A DNA stretch of 64,000 bases from an uncultured Clostridia bacterium (GTDB taxonomy: Bacteria; Bacillota; Clostridia; TANB77; CAG-508). The position numbers and the translations under genes were made by a program. The stretch's first letter is position 1. The number at the start of each line of letters is the position of its first letter. The notes beneath the pieces are model-generated. The model was not told the DNA's origin and did not search any database. It worked only from the letters and a program-made list of their open reading frames with translations. The DNA is taken from positions 310,001 to 374,000 of the forward strand of contig CAQUUC010000001.1 in NCBI GenBank assembly GCA_948896235.1, in the 5' to 3' direction. Below are positions 17,762-26,852 of the stretch, piece by piece.

Positions 17762-18490
17762 ATGTTAAAAGATAAAAAAGTAGTTATTTTTGATTTGGAT
17801 GGGACACTTATTGATTCTATTGGAGTATGGAATGATATAGATGAAGAGCTTATAAAGGCAATAGGAAATGGCAAAATTGATAATGTAGATATAGCAAAAC
17901 AAAGGGATTCTAAACTAAAAGAATTTAGTGAAAGCGAAGATGCTTATCAAGAATATTGTAACTTTTTAAAGGAAAAATACAATTCTAAAATGTCTGCAAC
18001 AAATATACGAAAATTACGATATGAAATTGCTGATCAATACTTAAAAGAAAAAGTAGATTATAAACCAAATGCTGAAGAAACATTAAAATATTTAAAACAA
18101 AAAGGATTTATATTAGTTATTGCAAGCTCGACGAACGATCACACAATAGAAAAATACAAAAAAGAGAATAAGAATATAATATCTAAAGCAAATTTTGAAG
18201 ATACATTTTCATTAATATATGCAAAAGGTGCAGTAAAACAATTAAAGCCAAACCCAGAAATTCATTATAAGATTTTAAAAGAATTAAAGGTAAAAAAAGA
18301 GGAATGTATAATAATAGAAGATTCTCTAATAGGTGTAGAAGCTGCAAATAATGCAGGAATAGAGGTTTGTGTAATGTATGACAAATTTTCAGATTGTGAC
18401 AGAAAAGAAATAAATAGATTATCACAATATCAATTTAAGAATTTTGAAGAGATGCTATCATACATAAAAAATGAATTAGAAGAAAATTAA
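17762..18490 (+). CDS. HAD-superfamily sugar phosphatase or beta-phosphoglucomutase-like protein
   Basis: 242 residues. I choose ATG 17762 because AAAGGAAATATAAA precedes it, although an in-frame ATG lies 18 bases upstream. DLDGTLIDS (residues 10-18), ASSTND (motif II) and KPNPEIHYKILKEL (motif III Lys) followed by IIEDSLIGVEAANNAG (motif IV) are typical of phosphorylated-sugar HAD enzymes. Coupling to the GH2 gene suggests a sugar phosphate substrate. Confidence 0.8.
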   Translation: MLKDKKVVIFDLDGTLIDSIGVWNDIDEELIKAIGNGKIDNVDIAKQRDSKLKEFSESEDAYQEYCNFLKEKYNSKMSATNIRKLRYEIADQYLKEKVDYKPNAEETLKYLKQKGFILVIASSTNDHTIEKYKKENKNIISKANFEDTFSLIYAKGAVKQLKPNPEIHYKILKELKVKKEECIIIEDSLIGVEAANNAGIEVCVMYDKFSDCDRKEINRLSQYQFKNFEEMLSYIKNELEEN

Positions 18491-18510
18491 TAATATAATG
18501 GAGTAAAAAT

Positions 18511-19233
18511 ATGAAAGTAGAATTAATAGGAACAGGGGCAATATATACAAAATATAATAGTGCTTGTACATTAATTAATAATGATATGATAATAGATATG
18601 CCAAATGGAACATTAAAACAGTTATTAAAGAAAAATTATAGGCCGGAAAAGATAAAAACAATTGTAATTACACATATGCATGGTGACCATATAGCTGATT
18701 TACCGTTTTTCTTGAAATATGTATTTAGATTTATTAATATAAACAGTGAAATTACTATAGTAGGTCCAAAGGGGATAGAAAATAAAATAGTTCAATTATT
18801 TGATGCTTATAATTTTGAAAGCAAAGAAGAAATAGAACAAACAATGCAAATAAAATATATTGAATTAGATAATCCTAAGGTATTAGTAAATGATATAAAT
18901 GGATATACAGTTAAAGCAATTTTAGTTTCACACGGAGAAGAAAAACCAGCATATGGTTATGTTATAAATGATGTATTAGGTTTTACAGGCGATAGCGGAA
19001 TTTGTAATGGTGTTGAACAAATTGTAAATAATAGTAAAATTACAATAGCAGATTCTTCGTTTTTTGAAGGAGATGCTTGTCATTTGGGAATTGACAATAT
19101 TACATATCTTATAGAAAAGCATAAAAAACAAATTATAGCAACACATTTAAGAGATGTAACAAGAGAAAAATTTAAAACTAATAAAATAGAGAATTTTCTA
19201 GTAGTAGAAGATGGTTATCAATTTGAAATATAA
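18511..19233 (+). CDS. MBL-fold hydrolase, ribonuclease Z-like
   Basis: 240 residues after TGGAGTAAAAAT. GTGAIYTKYNSACTLI opens the protein, as in RNase Z/arylsulfatase-type enzymes. THMHGDHIADLPFF is the HxHxDH zinc motif (about residue 53). GDSGIC, SHGEE and ATHLRDVTRE supply later ligands. True tRNase Z usually has a flexible exosite arm and greater length, so this may be a paralogue with another substrate. Confidence 0.75.
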   Translation: MKVELIGTGAIYTKYNSACTLINNDMIIDMPNGTLKQLLKKNYRPEKIKTIVITHMHGDHIADLPFFLKYVFRFININSEITIVGPKGIENKIVQLFDAYNFESKEEIEQTMQIKYIELDNPKVLVNDINGYTVKAILVSHGEEKPAYGYVINDVLGFTGDSGICNGVEQIVNNSKITIADSSFFEGDACHLGIDNITYLIEKHKKQIIATHLRDVTREKFKTNKIENFLVVEDGYQFEI

Positions 19234-19276
19234 AAAGAGTTCATTAAAAATAATTCATAACTAAGGAGGTAAAATA

Positions 19277-20080
19277 TTGATATATTTAAAAACCTTTAAA
19301 TTAAGTAATAGCAAATGTAGGAATAGCAATATATATCCTTTTAATGTATTAAAAAATAAAGAACCAGAAGTGTTTTTATTTGATAATATAACTGTACTAT
19401 ATGGAAGTAATGGATCTGGAAAATCAACAATACTAAATATTATTGCACATAAATTAAATCTAAAAGGAAAAGAAAGAGTTAGTGGAACATTAGAATATTT
19501 TGAAGATTATGCATCTAAATGTGATTGTGAACTAGGAGAAAACGAAAATGGTAGAAAAATTACTAAAATACCAGTAAATAGTAGATATATAAAAAGTGAG
19601 GAAATATTATATGAAATAAGGAAAATACAGCAAGATGCAGTTTTACAAGAAAGTATAGAAAGTAATCTGGCAAGAGAAAGAGGGCTTGAAAATGCTAAAG
19701 AATTTTTAAAAACTAAAGAAGGTGAAAAACAGTTTGTAAGATTTAAGTTTTCACAAGAGAAATATTCTAATGGAGAAACAACAATGCAAATTTTAGAAGA
19801 TAATATTCAGCCAGATACATTGTATTTATTAGATGAACCAGAAGTTTCGTTATCTCCGCAAAATCAAGTAAAACTTGCAGAAGAAATAAATAAAACGTCA
19901 AGATACTTGGGTGTTCAATTTATAATAGCAACACATTCACCATTCATGTTAGGAATTTTAAATGCTAAAATATACAATTTAGATACAAAAAATTATAAAA
20001 CACAAAAATGGACTGAACTTGAAAATGTAAGATATTTCTACGAATTCTTTAAGAATAAACAAAATGAATTTGAAAGTTAA
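19277..20080 (+). CDS. AAA-type ATPase (SMC/ABC-like, RecF-type) with TTG start
   Basis: 267 residues, with TTG start after AAGGAGGTAAAATA. The Walker A motif GSNGSGKSTILN is at about residue 47. LYLLDEPEVSLSPQNQVK is Walker B with the D-loop region, and ATHSPFML is the switch histidine. This is the single-domain AAA_21/AAA_23 type often found alone and used in DNA-linked or transport-linked roles. It ends the accessory series and is followed by rnpB. Confidence 0.8.
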   Translation: MIYLKTFKLSNSKCRNSNIYPFNVLKNKEPEVFLFDNITVLYGSNGSGKSTILNIIAHKLNLKGKERVSGTLEYFEDYASKCDCELGENENGRKITKIPVNSRYIKSEEILYEIRKIQQDAVLQESIESNLARERGLENAKEFLKTKEGEKQFVRFKFSQEKYSNGETTMQILEDNIQPDTLYLLDEPEVSLSPQNQVKLAEEINKTSRYLGVQFIIATHSPFMLGILNAKIYNLDTKNYKTQKWTELENVRYFYEFFKNKQNEFES

Positions 20081-20104
20081 AGGTGAATTTAATAAAAAAA
20101 TTCC

Positions 20105-20133
20105 TTGAAAAAAACTCTAATATATAGTAAAAT
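20105..20133 (+). promoter_or_regulatory. Promoter of rnpB
   Basis: TTGAAA (20105-20110) and TAAAAT (20128-20133) with a 17-base spacer lie just before the RNase P RNA. Confidence 0.65.
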
Positions 20134-20140
20134 AATATAA

Positions 20141-20491
20141 GAGTAAATTGAATGGTCGCGTATAGCAAAGTCGAAAGGCTGCGTACGAGGAAAGTCCGGG
20201 CTCCATAAGAGCAATGATGCTGGATAACGTCCAGTGAAGGAAACTTTAAGGAAAGTGCAACAGAAAATAACCGCCTAAAATTTAGGTAAGGGTGAAAAGG
20301 TGAGGTAAGAGCTTACCGCGAGTATGGTGACATATTTGGTCAATGTAAACCCCATCTGGAGCAACACCTTGTAATTCCAAGAAGGATAAGATGCTCTTTC
20401 ATCTTCTTGGTACTGGTGGCTTAAGTCTTATAGTAATATAAGGAATAGATAAATGACCGTTCACGACAGAACCCGGCTTATAGATTTACTT
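20141..20491 (+). ncRNA. rnpB: RNase P RNA, bacterial
   Basis: The catalytic RNA that trims tRNA 5' leaders. It contains the conserved GAGGAAAGTCCGGGCTCC segment, the ACAGAAAATAACCGCC region, GGTAAGGGTGAAAAGGTG, and the 3' conserved GACAGAACCCGGCTTATAG. AGTAAAT (20142-20148) pairs with ATTTACT (20484-20490) as helix P1, which sets the ends. A GACATATTTGGTCAATGTAAACCCC segment and a strong internal hairpin (AAGAAGGATAAG...CTTCTT) are present. The arrangement fits a Firmicute RNase P; type A or B was not resolved. Confidence 0.95.
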
Positions 20492-20501
20492 ATTTATATA
20501 T

Positions 20502-20535
20502 CAAAACAGATAGGAATAAACCTATCTGTTTTGCA
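20502..20535. terminator. Shared terminator of rnpB and the RluA-type gene
   Basis: CAAAACAGATAGG (20502-20514) pairs perfectly with CCTATCTGTTTTG (20521-20533). The stop codon of the opposing gene is inside the right arm. Confidence 0.8.
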
Positions 20536-21404
20536 TTAAGTTTAATATATCGTTTGGCAAATTTGCTTCTATATTCATATGTTCCTTAGTAAGTGGGTGA
20601 ATAAAACTTACCTTACAAGAATGCAATGCCTGTCTATTTATTAATTTAGAATTAGTACCATATAAACTATCTCCAATAATAGTATGTCCTATGTGTTTCA
20701 TATGAACACGTATTTGATGTGTTCTTCCTGTTTGTAAAGAAATATAAAGAAGAGACATATTATTGAATTCTTTTATAACATAATATTCTGTAATAGCAAT
20801 ATCTCCATCCTCTCTAACGCATCTTTCTATAATACTATTTTCTTTTCTTGCAATAGGAGCATTAATTACATTATGTTTTTTATCTAATATACCTTGAACA
20901 ATTGCAATATAATTCTTTTTAAAAGTATGATTATTCATTTGTTTTACCAAACATTCTTGAATATACTCGTTCTTAGCAAAAATAACTATACCGCGAAGTA
21001 TCTCTATCTAATCTGTTTACAGGTCGTATTTTTCTTTTTAATCCAATTTTATCAAAATAAAATTTAACACCATTAGATAAGCTATTATCGTAATGAAGTA
21101 TAGAAGGATGAACAGCTATATTACTTGGTTTATTTAAAATAAGCATAGCTGCATCTTCATATATAATGTTTAAATCCATTTTTTTAGGTACAATATTTGA
21201 ATTATCTTCTTCAAAATCTATGTTAAGTTTTATTATATCATTTATTCTAACTTCTTTATCTATATAACTAATTTCATCATTTAAAATAATTCGCTTATAA
21301 TTTTTGAGCTTTAAAATAAGTCTAGAAGACATATTAAATTCTTCTTTTAATATTTGTTTTATATTAAAATATCTATCATCTTTTACAATATACTTTAATT
21401 CCAT
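20522..21404 (-). CDS. RluA-family pseudouridine synthase read through one CGG +1 site
   Basis: Residues 1-137 include an S4-like N-terminal segment and the catalytic motif NRLDRDTS. The zero frame then meets CGG (20993-20991) and ends after five codons. The +1 shift restores SGIVIFAKNEYIQECLVKQM, then KNYIAIVQG, RTHQIRVHMKHIGH and IGDSLYG, the rest of the synthase domain, to TAG 20524-20522, for 293 residues. The enzyme converts uridine to pseudouridine in rRNA or tRNA. Which RluA-type target (RluD, RluC or other) is not determined. Confidence 0.8.
20991..20993 (-). other. CGG +1 recoding site in the RluA-type gene
   Basis: Zero frame ACT TCG CGG TAT; shifted reading TCG (C) GGT ATA GTT ATT TTT GCT gives the invariant RLDRDTSG-V-F-A motif. 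Confidence 0.93.
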
Positions 21405-21574
21405 AATTTCACCATTTTTTATTATAAATCAAAATCAGTTTCTATTCAAGTTATAAACAAATTTCTACAGCAATAAAAATATAATCTAAATTTAACTAAA
21501 ATAATTAAACAAAGTTGTTGTGCTTTTTTTAAATAAAAGATATAATATTTCTATAATAAAAATGGAGGTAGAAA

Positions 21575-22576
21575 ATGTCGTTTATTGAAGAAATAAAAAA
21601 TAGAGCAAAGCAAGATATTAAAACAATTGTATTACCAGAAGCAACAGATGATAGAGTATTAGAAGCAACAGATACTATTTTAAAAGAGGGATTTGCAAAT
21701 ATTGTTTTGTTAGGAGAAAAAGAAAAAATATTAAAAAAAGCAAAAGATAAAGGATTAAATTTATCTTCAGTTACTATTATAAATCCAATAGAATCTGATA
21801 AGTATGAAGAGTATGCTAATGCTTTTTATGAGTTACGTAAGGCAAAAGGAATGGAATATGAAACCGCAAAAGAATTAGTGAAAGATACTGTATATTTTGG
21901 AATGATGATGGTAAAAGCAGGGGATTGTGATGGACTTGTTTCAGGAGCCATACATTCAACAGCTGATACATTAAGACCTGCATTACAAATATTAAAAACA
22001 GCACCTAACACAAAACTTGTTTCAGCATTCTTCTTAATGGTAGTTCCAAATTGTGAATTCGGTGAAAATGGAACATTTGTATTTGGAGATTGTGGGTTGA
22101 ACGCATATCCAAATGAAGAAGAATTATCAGAAATTGCAATTTCTTCAGCAAATAGTTTTAAAATGCTTACAGGAAAAGCACCTAAAGTTGCAATGTTATC
22201 ATATTCAACTAAAGGAAGTGCAAAATCTAATGAAGTAGACAAGGTTGTAAATGCAACAAAGCTTGTAAAAGAAAAAGAGCCAAATTTATCAGTTGACGGA
22301 GAACTTCAATTAGATGCTGCCATTATTCCTGAAATAGCAAAAAGTAAAGCACCAGGAAGTAATGTTGCAGGATATGCTAACACCTTAGTATTTCCTAATT
22401 TAGATGCAGGAAATATAGGATATAAATTAGTACAACGACTAGGAAAAGCAGAAGCCTATGGCCCACTATGTCAAGGAATAGCAAAACCTGTAAACGATTT
22501 GTCTCGTGGATGTAATGCAAATGATATAGTAGGTGTAGTAGCAATTACAGCTGTTCAAGCTATTGACATAAAGTAG
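21575..22576 (+). CDS. pta: Phosphate acetyltransferase
   Basis: 333 residues, the length of the short Pta form, after TGGAGGTAGAAA. It converts acetyl-CoA and phosphate to acetyl phosphate. Recognisable regions include KTIVLPEATDDRVLEA, KAGDCDGLVSGAIHSTADTLRPALQ, FGDCGLNAYPNEEEL, MLSYSTKGSA and NTLVFPNLDAGNIGYKLVQR. It works with acetate kinase to make ATP. Here the usual pta-ackA pair is separated by an unrelated GC-richer gene. Confidence 0.95.
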   Translation: MSFIEEIKNRAKQDIKTIVLPEATDDRVLEATDTILKEGFANIVLLGEKEKILKKAKDKGLNLSSVTIINPIESDKYEEYANAFYELRKAKGMEYETAKELVKDTVYFGMMMVKAGDCDGLVSGAIHSTADTLRPALQILKTAPNTKLVSAFFLMVVPNCEFGENGTFVFGDCGLNAYPNEEELSEIAISSANSFKMLTGKAPKVAMLSYSTKGSAKSNEVDKVVNATKLVKEKEPNLSVDGELQLDAAIIPEIAKSKAPGSNVAGYANTLVFPNLDAGNIGYKLVQRLGKAEAYGPLCQGIAKPVNDLSRGCNANDIVGVVAITAVQAIDIK

Positions 22577-22636
22577 AAAAAATGGTAAACTAGTTAAGTA
22601 ATACAATAAAGTACAACCTAAAAGGAGGAAACGATT

Positions 22637-23206
22637 ATGGTAACACAAGGTAACAAGAAAAAGGAACGGATTGAAAAGTTAGAGGAAGGATTTGCTTCCT
22701 TGACTGAATCAGTCAGAAACATGGAAACAAAAATGGGGAAGATGCAAAATGAAACATGCAACACCCTGCAGGCACGCATTGACAACTTAAGGAAAAATGG
22801 AAGCTATTATGGAATTGCGGCTATAATAGTATTGGTATTAGCTGTTGCTATACTGTATGCTATGCTAATAGGCGCAAATAAAAAAATCGATGTGCTGCAG
22901 GAAAAAGTTCAGGCGTTGCAGTCTACTAACGTTGTAAGCGTTATGAGTACGCAGCCGAATGCAACGGAAGAATTCATTAATGCTGTATTTCCTGTGGAGG
23001 ACGGAATATGGTATGACTACAATGGAAATACATTTTACAGAGATCCTGACTGTAAGTATGCAATAATATCTGACCCTGAATTTTGTAACCACGATTACAT
23101 ATTTGGGGAAGACTCTTCTGGTAATAGGATAGAGGTTTACCGCCTTACAGACGGGAGCTTTGCATACATCCCTTCCAATTTTTCTGTAATCCTTTGGCGG
23201 AAGTAA
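22637..23206 (+). CDS. Membrane coiled-coil protein of GC-richer composition inserted between pta and ackA
   Basis: 189 residues after AAAGGAGGAAACGATT. Residues 8-55 are strongly coiled-coil, about 57-80 a transmembrane helix, then a short second coil. A C-terminal domain with aromatic and acidic residues (GIWYDYNGNTFYRDPDCKYA) follows and is probably extracellular. Codon use is GC-richer than pta and ackA. CGG is used as arginine at 22667 and 23198; a +1 shift at the first meets a stop almost at once and at the second runs through the terminator. Function unknown. Confidence 0.75.
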   Translation: MVTQGNKKKERIEKLEEGFASLTESVRNMETKMGKMQNETCNTLQARIDNLRKNGSYYGIAAIIVLVLAVAILYAMLIGANKKIDVLQEKVQALQSTNVVSVMSTQPNATEEFINAVFPVEDGIWYDYNGNTFYRDPDCKYAIISDPEFCNHDYIFGEDSSGNRIEVYRLTDGSFAYIPSNFSVILWRK

Positions 23207-23215
23207 AATCGTTTG

Positions 23216-23246
23216 CCCACACAAGTTTATTCTTGTGTGGGTTTTT
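23216..23246 (+). terminator. Intrinsic terminator after the inserted gene
   Basis: CCCACACAAG (23216-23225) pairs with CTTGTGTGGG (23232-23241), followed by five T. Confidence 0.85.
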
Positions 23247-23326
23247 CTATATAATGTAAAAATTATATTTACAACTTTTTTTCTTAATGGTATAATAGAT
23301 ATAATTTTTATAGGGAGGTTTAACTA

Positions 23327-24517
23327 ATGAAAATATTAGTATTAAATTGTGGCAGTTCTTCTTTAAAATATCAGTTAATTGATATGGAAACAGAAGAAGT
23401 TTTAGCATCAGGAAAATATGAAAGAATAGGCGAAGCTGAAGCATTTATTACACATAAAGTAAATGGACAAAAAATAGAAATTAATCATCCTGCAAAAACC
23501 CATGAAGAAGCAGTAGATTTCACTTTGAAACAATTAATTAATCCAGAATATAAAGTAATTGATTCATTAGATGAAATAGAAGCAATTGGTCATAGACTTG
23601 TTCATGGTGGAGAAAAAATTGCTGAATCTGTTGTAATAGATGATAATGTAGTTGAAGTTTTAAAAGAGTGTACAGACTTAGCACCACTTCACAATCCAGC
23701 AGGAATTATAGGAATAGAAGCTTGTAAAAAAGTAATGCCTGGCAAACCAATGGTTGGTGTGTTTGATACAGCATTCCACCAAACAATTCCAGAAGAAAGA
23801 TATTTATACCCAATACCATATGAATACTACGAAAAATATGGTATAAGAAAATATGGCTTCCATGGTACATCACATATGTATGTATCTAAAAGACTTGCAG
23901 AAATTGAAAATAAACCAATAGAAGATTTGAAAATTATTACATGTCACTTAGGTCAAGGTTCTAGTGTTTGCGCAATAGAAGCTGGAAAAAGTGTAGATAC
24001 AAGTATGGGACTTACACCACTTGCAGGTGTTCCTATGGTAACAAGAAGTGGAGATATAGACCCATCAGTTGTTACTTTCATTATGAAGAAAGAAAATAAA
24101 ACAGCTGCTGAAGTAGAAAATCTTTTAAATAAAGTTTCAGGGGTACAAGGAATTTCAGGATTAGCACCAGATTTTAGAGTAATAGAAAATGAATCAGTAG
24201 AAGGAAACAAAAGAGCTCTAATTGCAATGAACAACTTTAAATATTCTGTTGCAGGATTTATTGCAAAATATGCAGCAGCTATGAATGGTGTAGATGCAAT
24301 AATATTCACTGGTGGAGTTGGAGAAAACCAAATTAACATACGTAAAGGAATTTGCGAAAGATTAGGATTTATGGGCGTTGAAATAGACGAAAATAGAAAT
24401 AATGTAAGAAGTGAAGAAAGATTAGTTTCAAAAACTTCTTCAAAAGTAAGAGTATATGTAATTCCTACAAATGAAGAATTAATGATAGCAAAAGAAACTG
24501 AAAGACTAGTAAAATAA
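23327..24517 (+). CDS. ackA: Acetate kinase
   Basis: 396 residues, full length, after GGGAGGTTTAACTA. It makes ATP and acetate from acetyl phosphate and ADP. The phosphate-binding NCGSSSLKYQ opens the protein. GHRLVHGGE, FDTAFHQTIP, GFHGTSH, HLGQGSSVCA and FTGGVGEN are the family signatures. No in-frame CGG. Confidence 0.96.
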   Translation: MKILVLNCGSSSLKYQLIDMETEEVLASGKYERIGEAEAFITHKVNGQKIEINHPAKTHEEAVDFTLKQLINPEYKVIDSLDEIEAIGHRLVHGGEKIAESVVIDDNVVEVLKECTDLAPLHNPAGIIGIEACKKVMPGKPMVGVFDTAFHQTIPEERYLYPIPYEYYEKYGIRKYGFHGTSHMYVSKRLAEIENKPIEDLKIITCHLGQGSSVCAIEAGKSVDTSMGLTPLAGVPMVTRSGDIDPSVVTFIMKKENKTAAEVENLLNKVSGVQGISGLAPDFRVIENESVEGNKRALIAMNNFKYSVAGFIAKYAAAMNGVDAIIFTGGVGENQINIRKGICERLGFMGVEIDENRNNVRSEERLVSKTSSKVRVYVIPTNEELMIAKETERLVK

Positions 24518-24539
24518 GCAAATAATTTCACAAACACTG

Positions 24540-24568
24540 TTTACATAATAGAATAAGTATAGTATAAT
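24540..24568 (+). promoter_or_regulatory. Promoter of guaB
   Basis: TTTACA (24540-24545) and TATAAT (24563-24568) with a 17-base spacer. Transcription should begin near 24576, upstream of a short leader reading frame. Confidence 0.65.
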
Positions 24569-24591
24569 ATTAAATATAGTTTAGGAGAAGG

Positions 24592-24639
24592 ATGGCATAC
24601 AAGAATGAAGCTAAAAGGCTTCATTCATTTAATATATAA
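24592..24639 (+). CDS. Possible guaB leader peptide MAYKNEAKRLHSFNI
   Basis: A 15-codon frame follows AGGAGAAGG and ends 15 bases before guaB. Its codons contain the hairpin GAATGAAGC/GCTTCATTC (24603-24626), so ribosome movement over it would open the stem. It could be a translational or attenuation control, or a chance frame beside a plain hairpin. Confidence 0.35.
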   Translation: MAYKNEAKRLHSFNI

Positions 24640-24654
24640 TTAGGAGGAATAAAT

Positions 24655-26166
24655 ATGGCAAAGATTTTAGAAGATATTTCAAGAACATTTAATGAATTTT
24701 TATTATTACCAAATTTAACAACAGAAGAATGTATACCAGATAAAGTATCATTAAAAACACCACTTGTAAAATTCAAAAAAGGAGAAGAACCAAAATATTC
24801 AGCAAATGTACCTATGGTATCAGCAATTATGCAATCAGTTTCAGGTGAAGAAATGGGTATAGCACTAGCACGTGAAGGTGGAGTTGCTTTCATATATGGT
24901 GCACAATCAATTGAATCACAAGCAGAAATGGTTTACCATGTAAAAAAACATAAAGCTGGATTTGTTATAAGTGATTCAAATGTAAAAAGTGGAACTCCAC
25001 TTAGAGATGTAATTGCATTAGTTGAAGAAACAGGCCATTCTACTGTAATTGTTACAGAAGATGGAACAGCAAATGGAAAATTTTTAGGAATTGTAACAGA
25101 TAAGGATTATAGAATAACAAGAGATAACCAAGATACTCCAATTGATGAATTTATGACAAAAGCAGAAAATGTTGTATCTGCAAAAAAAGGAATTACACTT
25201 GCTGAAGCAAATGATATAATTTGGGAAAATAAAATAAATTGTTTACCAATCTTAACAGAAGAAGGAAACTTAAAATATCTTGTATTTAGAAGAGATTATG
25301 AAGAAAGAAAAAATAATCCTAATTCGTTATTAGATGAAAATAAACGCTATATTGTTGGTGCAGGTATTAACACAAGAGATTACGAACAAAGAATTCCAGC
25401 ATTAGTAGAAGCTGGTGTTGATATGGTTTGTATGGATTCTTCAGACGGATATTCTGTATGGCAAAAAAGAACTATTGATTTTGTTAGAGAAAAGTATGGA
25501 GACAGTGTAAAAATTGGTGCGGGAAACGTAGTAGATAAAGAAGGCTTTAGATATCTTGCAGAAGCTGGTGCAGACTTTATAAAAGTTGGTGTTGGTGGAG
25601 GATCTATCTGTATCACTCGTGAAACAAAAGGAATAGGACGTGGACAAGCAAGTGCTTTAATAGATGTAGTAGCTGCACGTGATGAATATTTTGAAGAAAC
25701 AGGTATATATATTCCAATTTGTTCAGATGGAGGAATAGTACATGATCATCATATTACAATAGCATTAGCACTTGGAGCAGACTTTGTAATGATGGGAAGA
25801 TATTTTGCAAGATTTGACGAAAGTCCAACAAGAGTATTAAAAGTGGGAAATACCTATGTAAAAGAATATTGGGGAGAGGGTTCAAACCGTGCAAGAAATT
25901 GGCAAAGATATGACCTTGGTGGAGCCGCTAAAAACAAACTATCTTTTGAAGAAGGTGTAGATTCATATATACCATATGCAGGTAGCTTAAAAGATAATTT
26001 AGCTGTAACAGTAGCAAAAATCAAATCAACAATGTGCAACTGTGGAGCAATAACCATAAAAGAATTACACAAAAATGCAAGATTAACTCTTGTGTCAGAA
26101 GTAAGTATCGCAGAAGGTAGCGCACATGACGTTATGTTAAAAGAAGTAGATAAGAGTTATAAATAA
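24655..26166 (+). CDS. guaB: IMP dehydrogenase
   Basis: 503 residues after TAGGAGGAATAAAT. It oxidises IMP to XMP with NAD, the committing step to guanine nucleotides. Two CBS repeats lie between about residues 95 and 215. The catalytic loop reads GVGGGSICITRE with the active cysteine, and CSDGGIVHDHHI binds the phosphate. The C-terminal flap is the long variant with YWGEGSNRARNWQRYD. GMP synthase lies close by on the opposite strand. No in-frame CGG. Confidence 0.95.
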   Translation: MAKILEDISRTFNEFLLLPNLTTEECIPDKVSLKTPLVKFKKGEEPKYSANVPMVSAIMQSVSGEEMGIALAREGGVAFIYGAQSIESQAEMVYHVKKHKAGFVISDSNVKSGTPLRDVIALVEETGHSTVIVTEDGTANGKFLGIVTDKDYRITRDNQDTPIDEFMTKAENVVSAKKGITLAEANDIIWENKINCLPILTEEGNLKYLVFRRDYEERKNNPNSLLDENKRYIVGAGINTRDYEQRIPALVEAGVDMVCMDSSDGYSVWQKRTIDFVREKYGDSVKIGAGNVVDKEGFRYLAEAGADFIKVGVGGGSICITRETKGIGRGQASALIDVVAARDEYFEETGIYIPICSDGGIVHDHHITIALALGADFVMMGRYFARFDESPTRVLKVGNTYVKEYWGEGSNRARNWQRYDLGGAAKNKLSFEEGVDSYIPYAGSLKDNLAVTVAKIKSTMCNCGAITIKELHKNARLTLVSEVSIAEGSAHDVMLKEVDKSYK

Positions 26167-26171
26167 AACTT

Positions 26172-26199
26172 AAGCAGAGATTTGGGTCTCTGCTTTTAT
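26172..26199 (+). terminator. Intrinsic terminator of guaB
   Basis: AAGCAGAGA (26172-26180) pairs with TCTCTGCTT (26187-26195), with T residues following. Confidence 0.8.
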
Positions 26200-26305
26200 T
26201 TTGGGTATAACAAAATTTATATTGACAGAATATGTCGAAAGAGGTAATATCTTAGTGTGAATATTATTTATATCAATAATATATTAAAATAAAAGGGTGA
26301 TAAAA

Positions 26306-26697
26306 TTGAATAAGAAAAGAACTATTATTTATTGTATTATCCTCGCAGTATAACATTATATTCTAACTATCAAAATAATGCTATACCAACTATTTCTTTA
26401 ATAGGAGATGACAATATAAACCTACAGCTTAATGATAATTACGAAGAGCAAGGAGCACAAGCATTCTTAAACAAAGATGATATTACAAAAAATATAATAG
26501 GAAATTGTACAATATTTTGTTATCCATTTGGGCATTATAATGATAATGCAATAAATGTGCTAAAAGATGCAGGATATAAGTTAGCATTTACAACAAAGAG
26601 TGGAAGAGTATATCCTGGACAAAATAAATTTGCATTACCACGAATTCGTATGTCAAAAGGAATTAGTATGTCTGCCTTTAAAGAAGCTGTAAAATAA
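26306..26697 (+). pseudogene. Remnant of a polysaccharide deacetylase with a DUF5011-like domain
   Basis: A TTG start after AAGGGTGATAAAA begins LNKKRTIIYCIILAV, then a stop appears at GTA TAA. Another frame continues ITLYSNYQNN, a DUF5011-like stretch (ISLIGDDNINLQLNDNYEEQ) and, after an internal deletion, the end of a deacetylase domain (CYPFGHYNDNAINVLKDAGY). The frame change is not at CGG and most of the catalytic domain is missing, so this is a true decayed gene. Confidence 0.7.
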
Positions 26698-26710
26698 GGA
26701 TTTAATGAAA

Positions 26711-26746
26711 ACAGTAAAGAGTTATCATATTCTTTACTATTTTATT
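26711..26746 (+). terminator. Intrinsic terminator after the deacetylase remnant
   Basis: AGTAAAGA (about 26712-26719) pairs with TCTTTACT (about 26731-26738) and T residues follow. Confidence 0.55.
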
Positions 26747-26852
26747 GAAATTCATTTGTCACTTTATGTAAAATATGTTATAATACAATTATAGTAACTA
26801 TACATAAGCTCAATATGTTGTTTTATTGAGCGCCACAAATGGAGGTAAGGGC

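Noticed and set aside
26306..26697. Frameshift in the deacetylase remnant as a CGG-type site
   Set aside because: The frame change is in the opposite sense, has no CGG, and the catalytic domain has an internal deletion; it is a real pseudogene.
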